A stretch of DNA of 64,000 nucleotides from Verrucosispora sioxanthis (lineage in GTDB: Bacteria > Actinomycetota > Actinomycetes > Mycobacteriales > Micromonosporaceae), in contig NZ_SAIY01000003.1 of assembly GCF_010560025.1 (NCBI RefSeq), positions 682,001 through 746,000 on the forward strand. The letters are read 5' to 3'. Made by a program: the position numbers and the translations under genes. Shown here in pieces: positions 1 through 8,933 of this stretch. The stretch's first letter is position 1; each line of letters opens with the position of its first letter. The notes under the pieces were generated by a model. It was not told the DNA's origin and made no database searches. It saw only the letters and a list, made by a program, of their open reading frames with translations.

Positions 1-914
1 GACCCGGCGCAGCGCGTGGGCCACGTCGGTCGGCACCTCGGCACGGCCCCGGCGGGCCACCTCGGCGTAGCCACGGATCGCCGCGAGGGGGGTACGCAGT
101 TCGTGACTGGCGTCGGCGACGAACTGGCGTACCCGGGTCTCGCTGGCCTGCCGGGCGGCGAGGGCGGCGGCGACGTGGCCGAGCATCCGGTTGAGCGCGG
201 CGCCGACCTGACCGACCTCGGTACGCGGATCGGTGTCGGCGGCCGGCACCGGTCGGAGAGCGCCACCTCGCCCCGGTCGAGCGGTAGCTCACTGACCCGG
301 GCGGCGGTGGCGGCGACCCGGCGCAGCGGACGCAGCGTGGCCCGGACGATCAGCGCCCCGGCGGTGCCGGCGACCAGCAGGCCGACCACGGTGACCCCGG
401 CCTGCGCGGCGACCAGCGCCCAGACGGTCTCCCGCACGCCGGCCAGCGGCACGCCCAGCACCCGCACGGTCCCGGTGGCCGACCGCCGGGCCACCACCCG
501 GTAGCCGCCCCGCTCGCCCAGGCCGACGCTGTGTGCCCGGCCGTCGGTGGGCACCTCGGCCAGCGCCCGCACCTGGTCGACCGGTACCGACTGCTCCTGT
601 CGACCGACAAGCGTCCACGCCTCGGTGACCCGGCCGTCGACGACCTGGGCGCTGATCGTGCCGGGCGGGAAGCCGCGCGGCACCCGCACATCGCCCCACG
701 GGCCGGTGCCGGGGCCGGGCTCCCACGCGGCGGTGGGTCGCCCTCCGGGCGTGAAGCGCAACTGCTCGTCCACCCGGGAGATCAGGAACTGCCGCAGCGC
801 CACGGTGGTGAGACCACCGATGGCCAGGCTGACCACGGCGAGCAGCGCCACCAGGGTCAGCACCAGGCGGGTCCGCAGCGACCAGCCGGCCAGCCACCGG
901 CGCACCCCGGTCAC
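1..914 (-). pseudogene. Sensor histidine kinase, 3' end outside window, frame broken near 250
   Basis: Membrane sensor kinase that should phosphorylate the response regulator encoded immediately upstream. The GTG at 914 overlaps that gene's TGA by 4 nt (GTGA), so the pair is translationally coupled. Reading from 914 gives a short basic N-terminus, a first membrane helix at about residues 17-38, an extracytoplasmic segment, a second helix and a HAMP linker. The phosphoacceptor box (ASHELRTP) is read near positions 90-120, but in another frame: the codon phase changes at about 247-253, where CCGGTG would have to be CCGGGTG to keep a HAMP-to-dimerisation-domain frame. The ATPase domain lies beyond the left edge. 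One missing base in an otherwise conserved protein suggests a sequence error rather than an old pseudogene. Confidence 0.75.
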
Positions 915-1681
915 TCCGCCGGCTTGAGCAGGTACCCGGCCCCGCGCAGTGTGTGGATCATCGGCCGGCGGCCGGCGTCGATCTTCTTCCGCAGGTACGA
1001 GATGTACAGCTCGACGACGTTGGCCTGGCCACCGAAGTCGTAGTTCCACACCCGGTCGAGGATCTGTGCCTTGCTCAGCACCCGGCGGGGGTTGCGCATC
1101 AGGTACCGCAGCAGCTCGAACTCGGTGGCGGTGAGGGTGATCAGTTGCCCGTCCCGGCGTACCTCGTGGCTGTCCTCGTCGAGGGTCAGGTCGCCCACGG
1201 TGAGCACCGCCTCCGCACGGGTGGCCACCGCGAAGCCGGAGCGACGCAGCAGCGCGCGCAGCCGGGCGATGACCTCCTCGAGGCTGAACGGCTTGGTCAC
1301 GTAGTCGTCGCCGCCGACGGTCAGCCCGGCGACGCGCTCCTCGACCGCGTCCCGGGCGGTGAGAAAGAGCACCGGCACGCTGTCGTTGTCCGCCCGCAGC
1401 CTGCGCAGCACCTGGAGACCGTCCAGGTCGGGCAGCATCACGTCGAGCACCACCGCGTCGGGTCGGAACTGCCGGGCGGCGCGTAGCGCCGCCATGCCGT
1501 CGGCCGCCGTACGCACCTGCCAGCCCTCGTAGCGCAGCGCCATCGACAGCAGGTCGGTCAGGGTCGGCTCGTCGTCGACGACCAGCACCCGGACCGGCTC
1601 ACCGTCCGGTCGACGCAGCTCCACCCGGTCCAGTCCGGCCTCGCCCCCGATCCTCATGGATGCCATGGTGCTGCCGCGCAC
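911..1681 (-). CDS. OmpR/PhoB-family response regulator
   Basis: DNA-binding response regulator of a two-component system. The N-terminal receiver domain (about residues 30-145) has the acidic pair DDE, phosphoacceptor Asp80 in VVLDVMLP and the conserved Lys130 in VTKPF. The C-terminal winged helix (about 160-255) has the OmpR-type segments LTATEFELLRYL and VVELYISYLRKKID. The first 30 residues are atypical and no clear Shine-Dalgarno is seen; ATG codons at 1666 or 1657 are equally possible starts. The kinase gene follows with a 4-nt overlap, so this is the cognate pair. The signal is not evident from sequence. Confidence 0.9.
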   Translation of the reverse strand: MRGSTMASMRIGGEAGLDRVELRRPDGEPVRVLVVDDEPTLTDLLSMALRYEGWQVRTAADGMAALRAARQFRPDAVVLDVMLPDLDGLQVLRRLRADNDSVPVLFLTARDAVEERVAGLTVGGDDYVTKPFSLEEVIARLRALLRRSGFAVATRAEAVLTVGDLTLDEDSHEVRRDGQLITLTATEFELLRYLMRNPRRVLSKAQILDRVWNYDFGGQANVVELYISYLRKKIDAGRRPMIHTLRGAGYLLKPAE

Positions 1682-1748
1682 TTGGTGGCGCTTGGGTGGC
1701 TGCTGTGTGCCAGCTGTGCGGTCCGGCCGGGGCGCGGTCGGTGTCGGG

Positions 1749-1973
1749 TCACTCGGTCACGCCGACCGGGTCGGTTCGGACGAAACGCATGGACCAGGTT
1801 CCCGAGCCGTCGGGGCGTTGCCGCACGTAGAGATGGTCCGCCGCCGGCGTGGGCGCCTCCTGGGGGCGGCGCAGCACCCACAGTCGTGGCGGGGCGCCGT
1901 CCGGGCCGGCCGGCAACGACCGGACCAGGTCGTGGGCCGGACCGCCGACGAAACGTACGGTCACTTCACTCAT
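1749..1973 (-). CDS. Small hypothetical protein (74 aa)
   Basis: Unrecognised small soluble protein. The ATG at 1973 has a strong GGAGG about 8 nt upstream, which is the main evidence that it is real. The sequence starts with a beta-strand-like segment (SEVTVRFVGGPAHDLV) followed by LPAGPDGAPPRLWVLRR and a C-terminal half rich in charged residues and strands (HLYVRQR, SMRFVRTD). There is no signal peptide, membrane segment or metal-binding cluster. It is transcribed toward the response regulator and lies back to back with the kinase gene at 2139. Function unknown. Confidence 0.65.
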   Translation of the reverse strand: MSEVTVRFVGGPAHDLVRSLPAGPDGAPPRLWVLRRPQEAPTPAADHLYVRQRPDGSGTWSMRFVRTDPVGVTE

Positions 1974-2138
1974 CACGTTCCGCCTCCAGCCCGCCCGGCG
2001 CGTCGGGCGTCCCGGCTCGCACGCTAACGCACCAGCCGCCGTCCGAGGCGGGTTTGCCCTGATCGGGCCCGGGGTACCGTGCGCAGGCCACGGTTTCGCA
2101 CGCCGTGGCGGAGCGGCACGAGGGGTAGGAGGCGGTCG

Positions 2139-3085
2139 ATGCGCACGCTGGACGGGCGGTACCGGCTCGACCAGCGCATCGGCATCGGCGGGATGTCGGA
2201 GGTGTGGCGGGCGTACGACACCGTGCTGGACCGGCAGGTCGCGGTGAAGCTGGTCTCGCCGGGTCAGCCGGACGGGGCGGCCTCGGTGGAGCGGATCCGC
2301 TCCGAAGCGCGGTCGGCGGCCCGCCTGGTGCACCCCAACGTGGCGAGCGTGCACGATTTCGGCACCTGCGACACCGGGACGGGGCACCAGCTGCCGTACA
2401 TCGTGATGGAGCTGGCCGAGGGACAGACCCTCGCCGCGCACCTGCGCACCGGCCCGTTGGACTGGCGGATCGCGGTGCGCGTCTGCGCGGAGGTCGGCGC
2501 CGCGCTGGCCGCCGCGCACGCCCACGGCATCGTGCACCGCGACATCAAGCCGGCCAACGTGATGCTCACCCCGTCGGGGGTGAAGGTGCTGGACTTCGGC
2601 ATCGCCACCCCGGCCGGCGCCGCCGACACCACGCCCGACGGTGTCGTGGTCGGTACGCCGGCGTACCTGGCGCCGGAGCAGCTGCACCGGGCTCCGGCGA
2701 CCCCGGCGGCCGACATCTACGCCCTCGGCGTCCTTCTCCACTACTGCCTGGCGGGACGCCTGCCGTACCCGGCGGACAGCGTCAGCCAACTGCTCGGACC
2801 GCAGCGGCCCCGGGTCCCGCGGCCCCGCCGGAGCTGCCCGGACTGCCCGCCGAGGTCGCCGACCTGCGCCGACGCTGCCTCGCCGACGACCCGACCCGGC
2901 GGCCGAGCAGCCTGGTGGCCGCGCTGCTGCTGGCCGAGGCGGTCGACGCCCGGGTGTACGTGCCGATGCACGAGCCGCTGATGCCACGGCAGCGGCCGGC
3001 GGCGGTGAGCCCGTGGACGGAGCGGGCGGCCGCCGAGGTCACCGAGGCCGCCGCCGTCGCCCAGTGGAGCCGGCACGGCGGGTGA
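2139..3085 (+). pseudogene. Ser/Thr protein kinase, single frameshift near 2800
   Basis: Cytoplasmic Hanks-type kinase. The ATG at 2139 follows GGTAGGAGG. Visible elements are the Gly-rich loop (IGIGGMSEV), the VAVK lysine, the catalytic loop HRDIKPANV, DFG, and the activation-segment end GTPAYLAPEQ. The C-lobe is in frame to about LPYPADSVSQLL, after which the frame must change at about 2795-2803 to recover LPAEVADLRRRCLADDP and the tail ending at 3085. One missing base after CTCGG would restore a kinase of about 315 residues with no transmembrane or PASTA part. In the unshifted frame the protein would end at 2981 in low-complexity Arg/Pro/Ser sequence. Likely an assembly indel. Confidence 0.75.
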
Positions 3086-3145
3086 CTTCCCGGTTTCGCG
3101 CGACCGGGCCCGGGTAGCCGGGCGGGGAGTGACGGGAGGAACGCG

Positions 3146-3568
3146 ATGCCGAGTTCCTGGCTGAACGAGGTTGCCGCCGCGACCGCCGAGGGCGGTCACA
3201 TCCACACCGACGACGAGGCGCTGTCGACCGCCCTCGCCTCGCCGCTGGCGCCGCACTGCACCGGGTTGACCCCGTCGCAGCTGCTCGCCGCGGCGTTCGC
3301 GTCCTGCCTGCACCACGCGGCGGTGGAGGCGGCCGGCGGGATCACCGACGAGGCGCACACCGTGCAGGTACGCGCGGAGGCGAAGCTGGGGCGCGACGAC
3401 GACGGCCGCTACCGGGCCGACGTGCACGCCTCCATCTCGTCGGTCGGGCTGAGTCGACAACAGCTCACCGAACTGGTCGAGCACGCCGACCGGCTCTGGC
3501 CGTTCTCCAGCGAGGACGGCGGCCGGCACCGGCTCACCGTCAGTCCGGCGGAGAACGGCCGACACTGA
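3146..3568 (+). CDS. OsmC/Ohr-family protein lacking the second cysteine
   Basis: OsmC-fold proteins reduce organic hydroperoxides using two cysteines. This 140-residue protein has the family layout: N-terminal beta region, the helix LTPSQLLAAAFASCLHHA with the peroxidatic Cys54, a central beta region, and a C-terminal helix that in Ohr carries a V-C-P-Y/F-S motif. Here that motif reads RLWPFS, so the resolving cysteine is Trp118. Another cysteine, Cys38 (PHCTG), sits before the helix. Either Cys38 takes over or the protein is not a classical peroxidase. GGGAGG precedes the ATG. Family is clear, activity is not. Confidence 0.85.
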   Translation: MPSSWLNEVAAATAEGGHIHTDDEALSTALASPLAPHCTGLTPSQLLAAAFASCLHHAAVEAAGGITDEAHTVQVRAEAKLGRDDDGRYRADVHASISSVGLSRQQLTELVEHADRLWPFSSEDGGRHRLTVSPAENGRH

Positions 3569-3918
3569 TCCGCGTGGTGAACCGGCCGGCCCGGCGCGGC
3601 GGGCACGGTGGCTTCCGCGGTGGTCCGGGTCAACAGCACGGGCCGCATGGTCCGACCGCCCTACCCACCGCCCGATTGGATCGACCTCAGCCTCATCCGT
3701 TCGGCGGATGCGGCGAAGCAGTTCGATAGGCGTCAGCAAGATCCCGTTTCCGCCCTGTTTTGTACGTTGATTCCCGACATTTACTCCGGGACGGACAGGC
3801 GTATCTGATCCGCTTTGTCGAACGGTGCGGAGAATCATCGGGCGGATAGCCGCGAATTGTGACGCATGCCACCAACTGGGCCGATGGCAGTCGGCCGTCG
3901 ACTTTCTAGCCTCGGCGG
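3569..3918. other. 350-nt intergenic region
   Basis: No convincing gene is seen. The part from about 3715 to 3900 is less GC-rich than its surroundings (TTTTGTACG, TTTACTCC, GAATTGTGACG), which fits a promoter for the secreted hydrolase at 3919. A 66-codon open frame at 3608-3808 lacks a ribosome binding site and family features. I looked for a cyclic-di-AMP riboswitch because such switches often precede cell-wall hydrolases in actinobacteria, and could not recognise one. Confidence 0.4.
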
Positions 3919-4773
3919 GTGCATCCCGACGACAACTTCGACCAGCAGCAGACCCCCGGGCGACCGGCGAGCCTCTCGGCCGACGAGACATCACCCGAAA
4001 GGTTGATGGGGCGGCATCGCGCCGTACCCGCACCACGCCGGGGCGTCCGCGCGGTACTCGCCTCCACCCCGGTCCGGGTGGCTCTGGCCACCGGCGTCAC
4101 CTGCTGCCTCGGTGCCACCGCCGTCGTGGCCGCCCGCCACGACGACGAGGCACCGCCGCCCCGGGTGACCGAGGCGCTCACCGACCGCGCTCTCGCGGCT
4201 CAGGAGAAGGCCGCCTCCCGCTCCCTGGACCGCAGCCCCACCCCCGCACCCACCAGCGCCAGCCCCTCCCCCACCGCCAAGCCGTCGCCCACCGCGAAGC
4301 CCAAGCCCAAGAAGAAGACCCCCACCAAGCCACCGCGTCCCCGGCCCGTCGCCGGGCTGAGCCAGGCACAGATGGACAACGCCAAGGCGATCGTGGACGT
4401 CGGCGTCAAGATGAAGATCCCGCGTCAGGGGTTGGTGATCGCGGTCGCCACCGCCATGCAGGAGAGCACCCTGCTCAACTACGCCAGTGGTGTGCTTCCC
4501 GAGTCGCAGAACTACCCGCACCAGGCCGTCGGCTGGGACCACGACTCCGTCGGGCTGTTCCAGCAACGCCCCAGCAGCGGTTGGGGCAGCGTCCGGGACC
4601 TGATGCGGCCGGCGTACGCGGCGCGCGTGTTCTACGAGGCGCTGCTGCAGGTGCCCGGATGGCAGCAGATGAGCCTGACCCTGGCCGCCCAGGCGGTGCA
4701 GATCTCCGCCTTCCCCTACGCCTACGCCCAGCACGAGGAGCGGGCCGCGACCGTGGTGGCGGCCCTGACCTGA
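3919..4773 (+). CDS. Membrane-anchored lysozyme-like cell-wall hydrolase candidate
   Basis: 284-residue protein with a cytoplasmic basic N-terminus, one membrane helix at about residues 52-72, a Pro/Ser/Lys linker (about 105-145) and a C-terminal globular domain (about 147-284). That domain resembles the lysozyme-like domain found in many Micromonosporaceae cell-wall proteins: AIVDVGVKMKIP, VIAVATAMQEST with a likely catalytic Glu182, DHDSVGLFQQRPSSGWGS and the end motif ISAFPYAYAQHEE. Probable role is cleavage or remodelling of peptidoglycan outside the membrane; substrate not shown. The start is a GTG at 3919 and no strong Shine-Dalgarno is visible. Single gene with a bidirectional hairpin at its stop. 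Confidence 0.75.
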   Translation: MHPDDNFDQQQTPGRPASLSADETSPERLMGRHRAVPAPRRGVRAVLASTPVRVALATGVTCCLGATAVVAARHDDEAPPPRVTEALTDRALAAQEKAASRSLDRSPTPAPTSASPSPTAKPSPTAKPKPKKKTPTKPPRPRPVAGLSQAQMDNAKAIVDVGVKMKIPRQGLVIAVATAMQESTLLNYASGVLPESQNYPHQAVGWDHDSVGLFQQRPSSGWGSVRDLMRPAYAARVFYEALLQVPGWQQMSLTLAAQAVQISAFPYAYAQHEERAATVVAALT

Positions 4774-4800
4774 GCCGGACCCGGCCGTCGGGTCCGGCTC
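4772..4800. terminator. Bidirectional terminator hairpin
   Basis: Perfect 11-bp inverted repeat GAGCCGGACCC / GGGTCCGGCTC with a 7-nt loop. It overlaps the stop codon of the hydrolase gene and lies 16 nt beyond the stop of the convergent response regulator at 4816, so it can serve both. Confidence 0.7.
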
Positions 4801-4815
4801 GCCGGCGACGGCGGG

Positions 4816-5262
<447 letters not shown>

Positions 5263-5407
5263 CTCTACCTGCCTCAGGTCGGCCAGGACGGAACCTACCG
5301 GCTCCGTGCTGGCGGAAATGTAGCCCATCATCGGACGATCGACGACCGCCGGGTTCCGCGACGTCACAGCCGTACCCGAGCAGCCTGTCCGAGACGGTCC
5401 GGGTGCG

Positions 5408-5432
5408 CACCCGTCCCTCGGAGAGACGGGTG
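5408..5432. terminator. Hairpin between B12 gene and response regulator
   Basis: CACCCGTC / GACGGGTG, 8 bp perfect with a 9-nt loop, followed by TTTGC on the plus strand. It may end the phosphatase-B12 transcript before the response regulator gene. Weak as a terminator. Confidence 0.4.
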
Positions 5433-5485
5433 TTTGCTGCCCGGCAAGTATAGGGAGGCCTCGACAGGCCCGACGGCACCTCCGG

Positions 5486-6530
5486 TCAGGCGGCTTGCCG
5501 ATCAACCGCCGGCAGTACCGCGCGTCCCCGCTGGAGATGGTCCACCGCCCGGGGAGAATCGTGCAGCCGCCGGCCGTAGTGCGCCAGCGACGCATCCACC
5601 GTCACGGCCGGCACGCCGCGACTGTTCAGAATAGTCACCAGCCACCCGACGAACTCGGTGAACAGCGAGCTGTCGTCGACGTAGAGGGCGGCGCCCAGGA
5701 AGTCCAGGATGTATCCGAGGTCGCTGACCGTCGAGTCCAACTGGGCCGGGGTCTGGTCGCGGGTGGCCGGGAACCGCTGGGCCAGCTCGGCCAGGGCGCT
5801 GTCGATCAACTCGCCGCGTCGGTTGACCAGGGTGGCGTACTCGTCGTCGGCCAGGTGCGCCAGGTCGGCCGGCGGTACGGCGCGTAGGGCCCGCTCGTCA
5901 CGGAGCAGGTCGGCGGCGGCGGGCGCGTCGGCGGCCCAGGCCACCCGAGTCGCCGCGCCCACCGGCCGTCCACGCCGAAGCCCCGACCGCCGACCAGCAC
6001 CGGCACGTCCGCGCGCCGGCACGCCTCGATCATCCGGTGTGCGTGGGTAGCCGCATCGGCAGCGCGGAGGCCAGCGCCACGGCGTACGCGTCGTACCGGT
6101 GCAGGTACGACACCAGGTGCGCGGCGGGAACACTCGCCCCCAGGAAGGTGACCTGCCAGCCACGCAGCCGCAGCACCTCGGCCACCAGCCGGGCCGGCAG
6201 CGCGTGCCACTCACCGTCCATGCAGGCCACCACGATCCGGGCGCGCGTCGGGCGCACGTCGGCGTACGCGGCGACGGCCGCCACCACCCGCTCGCTCACG
6301 TGTGTCGCCGCGTGCTCCTGGGCAACGCTCCACTCGTTGCGCGCCCACCGTTCCCCCACCTCGGCCTGCGCCGGCGCGACCAGGTCCAGCAGGACCCGGT
6401 CCGCGGCCACACCCGCGTCGAGCAACCCGCGCGCCACCTCGACGGCGGCGTGCTCGTCGGCCTCGGCGAGACAGTGCAGGTAGTCCGGATAGACGGCCTC
6501 AGGTGAGGTGTCCCGGGTCGCGGCGGTCAC
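5486..6530 (-). pseudogene. CarH-like cobalamin-binding sensor without DNA-binding domain, two frameshifts
   Basis: Cytoplasmic B12-binding protein. The four-helix cap (about residues 12-95) contains W-x9-EH (W62, E72, H73), the motif that covers the upper face of adenosylcobalamin in CarH/LitR light sensors. The Rossmann part follows with ExHxxP (E107, H109), where His109 is the expected lower ligand, then GASVPAAHLVSYL. No MerR helix-turn-helix precedes it. Two one-base gaps break the frame, near 6045 (after LPMRL) and near 5965 (before AATRVAWAAD). If repaired, the protein is about 347 residues and continues into a helical C-terminal domain (STVSDLGYILDFLGAALY) that I cannot name. GTG at 6530 overlaps the phosphatase TGA (GTGA), so the two are translationally coupled. 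Confidence 0.7.
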
Positions 6531-8278
6531 CGGTCCGTCGCCTCCGGGGCCGGTTCGGTCACGGCCGGCACGGCGTGCAGGTGCCGCTGCGGGCGGCCAC
6601 CGACGCCGGTGGCGCGCAACGCCAGCACCGCGATGTCGTCGTGGTCACGCTGGGCCAGCCACTCGCACGTCACCTGCTCGATCCGCTCCGCCAGCGCGGG
6701 CGCCGGCATTCGGTGGCACCCACCGAGCGCCTGCACCAGACGATCGGTGCCGAGCAGTTCCTCACCTCGCCGACCGCCCCGCGCCTCGGTGACTCCGTCG
6801 CTGTAGAGCAGGCACGTCTCACCGGGAGCGAGCCGCGTGGTGACCTGACCGATCCGCGGATCCGGCACCACACCGATCAGCATGCCGTTCAACGGCAACT
6901 GCTCCACCTCGCCGGAGGCGCGCAGCACCAGCGGCGGCAGGTGTCCGCCGCCGGCGAGCGTCAGCCCGAGGCCACCGTCGCGGTGTGGACGGACCACCCC
7001 CAGCACCATGGTGGCGAACCGGCCCTGTCCGTGGGCCAGGGTCGTCTCCAGCAGTGCGTCGTTGAGCAGCCGCAGCAGCCGGGCCGGTTGCTGCTCGACC
7101 CGGTGCAGCGCGTGCAGACACTGACGCAGCTGCCCGGTGAAGACCGCCGCCTCGACCCCCTTGCCGGAGACATCGCCGAGGAAGAACACCGAGCCACCGT
7201 CGGGCAGCCGGTGCGAACCGTAGAAGTCGCCGCCGATGCGCAGGCCGGCCTGGGCCGGACGGTACGCCGTACCCCACTGCACACCCGGTGCCGGTGCCGG
7301 CTCGACGGGCAGCAGGCTGGCCTGCAACATGTCGGCCACCTCCGCCTGTTCGCGGTAGAGCAGCGCGGTGGTCAACGCCGCACCGGCCCGAGCGGCGAAT
7401 GCGCGAACCAGGTCGAGGTCGTTCTCCCCGTACCGGCCGCCCGCACCCCGCGCGACGAGCAGCACCCCGACGGGCGCGTCCCGGCCCGGCAACGGCACCA
7501 GGCGGGCGGCCACCTCGGCGGCGGAGACACCGGGCAACCAGCCCGCGTCGATGGCCTGCTCGACCAGCCAGTCGACGGTGTGCGGCGACGTGCCGCGCAG
7601 ACTCTCCACGATCGCCGGAGGCAGCTCCGTCGCGGCGAGCACCCCGCGATCGACAGTTGGTGTCTCGTCGGCGTCCTGGCGGGCGCGCCACCATCGGGCC
7701 CGTCCGGATCGGGGCGCGAGCACAAGTACCGCGACGTCGGCCAGGGTCGGCACGGCGAGTCGGACGACCGCGGCAGCGGCCCGGTCCGGGTGCAGCGGAT
7801 TGCCCAGCTTGTCGCCGACCGTGGTGAGGAAGGCCGATCTGGTCCGCTCGGCCGCCAGTTCCTCGGTCCGCTTCTCGTGGTCGCTGACATCCTCGACGTA
7901 CCAGCAGCTACGCCCGGCGGACAACGGGACCTGACGTACCCGCAGCCGTCGGCCGTGCCGGCGCAGGTGCGGATCGCCCGAGGTCAGCTGCTCGAGCGCC
8001 GCCAGCGTACCGCCGACGACCACCTCGGGCAGCAAGCGCCGGGCGGTCGGGCTGACGTGCCGCACGGTCCCGTCCGGACCGCACACCACCACACCCTCGT
8101 GGAGATGTTCGGCGATCTCCGGCCAGTCGGCGGCGAGCTGATTCCGTGACGGCTCCAGGGCGGGTAGCCCGGCGGCCGGCGCGGCGTTGATCGAACGCCA
8201 GGCGGTAACCCGGGCGACGCTCGGCGTGGCAGACCGTCCGTCGCCGGGGTCGAGGTCCCTGACGTCGGCACCTGTCAC
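6527..8278 (-). CDS. PAS-GAF-PP2C (SpoIIE-type) serine phosphatase
   Basis: Metal-dependent phosphatase of the RsbU/RsbP/SpoIIE type, which dephosphorylates STAS-domain anti-sigma antagonists and so releases sigma factors. Order: N-terminal PAS-like region (about 55-135), GAF domain (about 150-320), short coiled segment, PP2C domain (about 345-560). Metal-binding motifs are GGDFYG, FLGDVSGKG, LLYSDGVTE and the final DDIAVLAL. The GTG at 8278 is preferred because GGAGCGAGG precedes it; the frame stays open to 8434 but that part is low complexity. The B12-binding gene follows with a 4-nt overlap, and two STAS genes lie divergently upstream. The likely job is integration of a sensed signal and dephosphorylation of those STAS proteins. 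Confidence 0.85.
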   Translation of the reverse strand: MTGADVRDLDPGDGRSATPSVARVTAWRSINAAPAAGLPALEPSRNQLAADWPEIAEHLHEGVVVCGPDGTVRHVSPTARRLLPEVVVGGTLAALEQLTSGDPHLRRHGRRLRVRQVPLSAGRSCWYVEDVSDHEKRTEELAAERTRSAFLTTVGDKLGNPLHPDRAAAAVVRLAVPTLADVAVLVLAPRSGRARWWRARQDADETPTVDRGVLAATELPPAIVESLRGTSPHTVDWLVEQAIDAGWLPGVSAAEVAARLVPLPGRDAPVGVLLVARGAGGRYGENDLDLVRAFAARAGAALTTALLYREQAEVADMLQASLLPVEPAPAPGVQWGTAYRPAQAGLRIGGDFYGSHRLPDGGSVFFLGDVSGKGVEAAVFTGQLRQCLHALHRVEQQPARLLRLLNDALLETTLAHGQGRFATMVLGVVRPHRDGGLGLTLAGGGHLPPLVLRASGEVEQLPLNGMLIGVVPDPRIGQVTTRLAPGETCLLYSDGVTEARGGRRGEELLGTDRLVQALGGCHRMPAPALAERIEQVTCEWLAQRDHDDIAVLALRATGVGGRPQRHLHAVPAVTEPAPEATDR

Positions 8279-8489
8279 CAGCTTGAGCCTCGCTCCTTGT
8301 CGGTTCCGCAGCCGCTTCGAGCGGCGTGCATGGTCGCGTCCTGACGCCCAGCCTACGCGGCTCTGCCGGTGCCGCCACCCGGGCGAGCGTCGCGGCGCGT
8401 ACCGGCGGGCCGTCCGAGAGGCGGGCCCGCTCACGGGTTGTTACGATCCGAGCGCCCCTGCCCGCCCGTCACCGCGGAAGGCGTGATCG

Positions 8490-8873
8490 TTGCTGTCCCA
8501 CGGTCGCAGACCCCCGACGCCGCCGCTGAGCATGTCCGTCGACCGGTCCGTTCCGCTCGCACCGGTGATCCGGGTCGTCGGTGATCTCGCCTACACCACC
8601 GCCGCGCCGCTGCGGGCCGAGATCGACCGGACGATGGGCACCGACCCCACCACCCTGGTACTCGACTTCGGTGGCCTGCAGTTCATCGACAGCACCGGGC
8701 TCAGCGTCATCGTCCACGCCTGGCGCGAGGCGCAGCAGCGGAGCGTCCGACTGCGGTTACGGGCGGTCCCCCGATTTCTCGAAACCATCCTCGACATGAC
8801 GGGGGTCACCGGCCTGCTGTCCCGCGAGCCCGCCAGCACCGAACCGGACGGCCAGACCCCGGTCACCGCTTAG
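8490..8873 (+). CDS. STAS-domain anti-sigma factor antagonist
   Basis: RsbV/SpoIIAA-like protein of 127 residues. It binds an anti-sigma kinase when unphosphorylated. Visible are the STAS strand VIRVVGDLAYTTAAPLRAEI, the phosphorylation loop LDFGGLQFIDSTGLSVIV with the conserved Ser in DST, and the helix AVPRFLETILDMTGV. The TTG at 8490 has GGAAGG about 10 nt upstream; an in-frame ATG at 8532 has no ribosome binding site. The last stop base (8873) is the first base of the inserted element, yet the TAG is preserved. It is divergent from the PP2C phosphatase, its most likely modifier. Confidence 0.85.
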   Translation: MLSHGRRPPTPPLSMSVDRSVPLAPVIRVVGDLAYTTAAPLRAEIDRTMGTDPTTLVLDFGGLQFIDSTGLSVIVHAWREAQQRSVRLRLRAVPRFLETILDMTGVTGLLSREPASTEPDGQTPVTA

Positions 8874-8883
8874 AGCTCCTAAC
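8873..8883. repeat. Left terminal inverted repeat of the IS
   Basis: GAGCTCCTAAC, matching the complement of the right end at 10 of 11 positions. Preceded by the target duplication TTA at 8870-8872. Confidence 0.85.
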
Positions 8884-8933
8884 GAAATGAAGGTTGGCGT
8901 GTCCTCGGGACGTGAGGGTCGTTCTGTCTGAAC

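Noticed and set aside
3608..3808. 66-codon open frame on the plus strand
   Set aside because: No ribosome site, ends in a low-GC promoter-like stretch, no family features.
3700..3918. Cyclic-di-AMP riboswitch upstream of the cell-wall hydrolase
   Set aside because: Looked for because of the gene type, but the conserved elements of the ydaO class could not be recognised.
6302..8149. 615-codon open frame on the plus strand
   Set aside because: Antisense shadow of the PP2C phosphatase, which has clear catalytic motifs. Composition is Arg/Gln/Gly-rich without structure.
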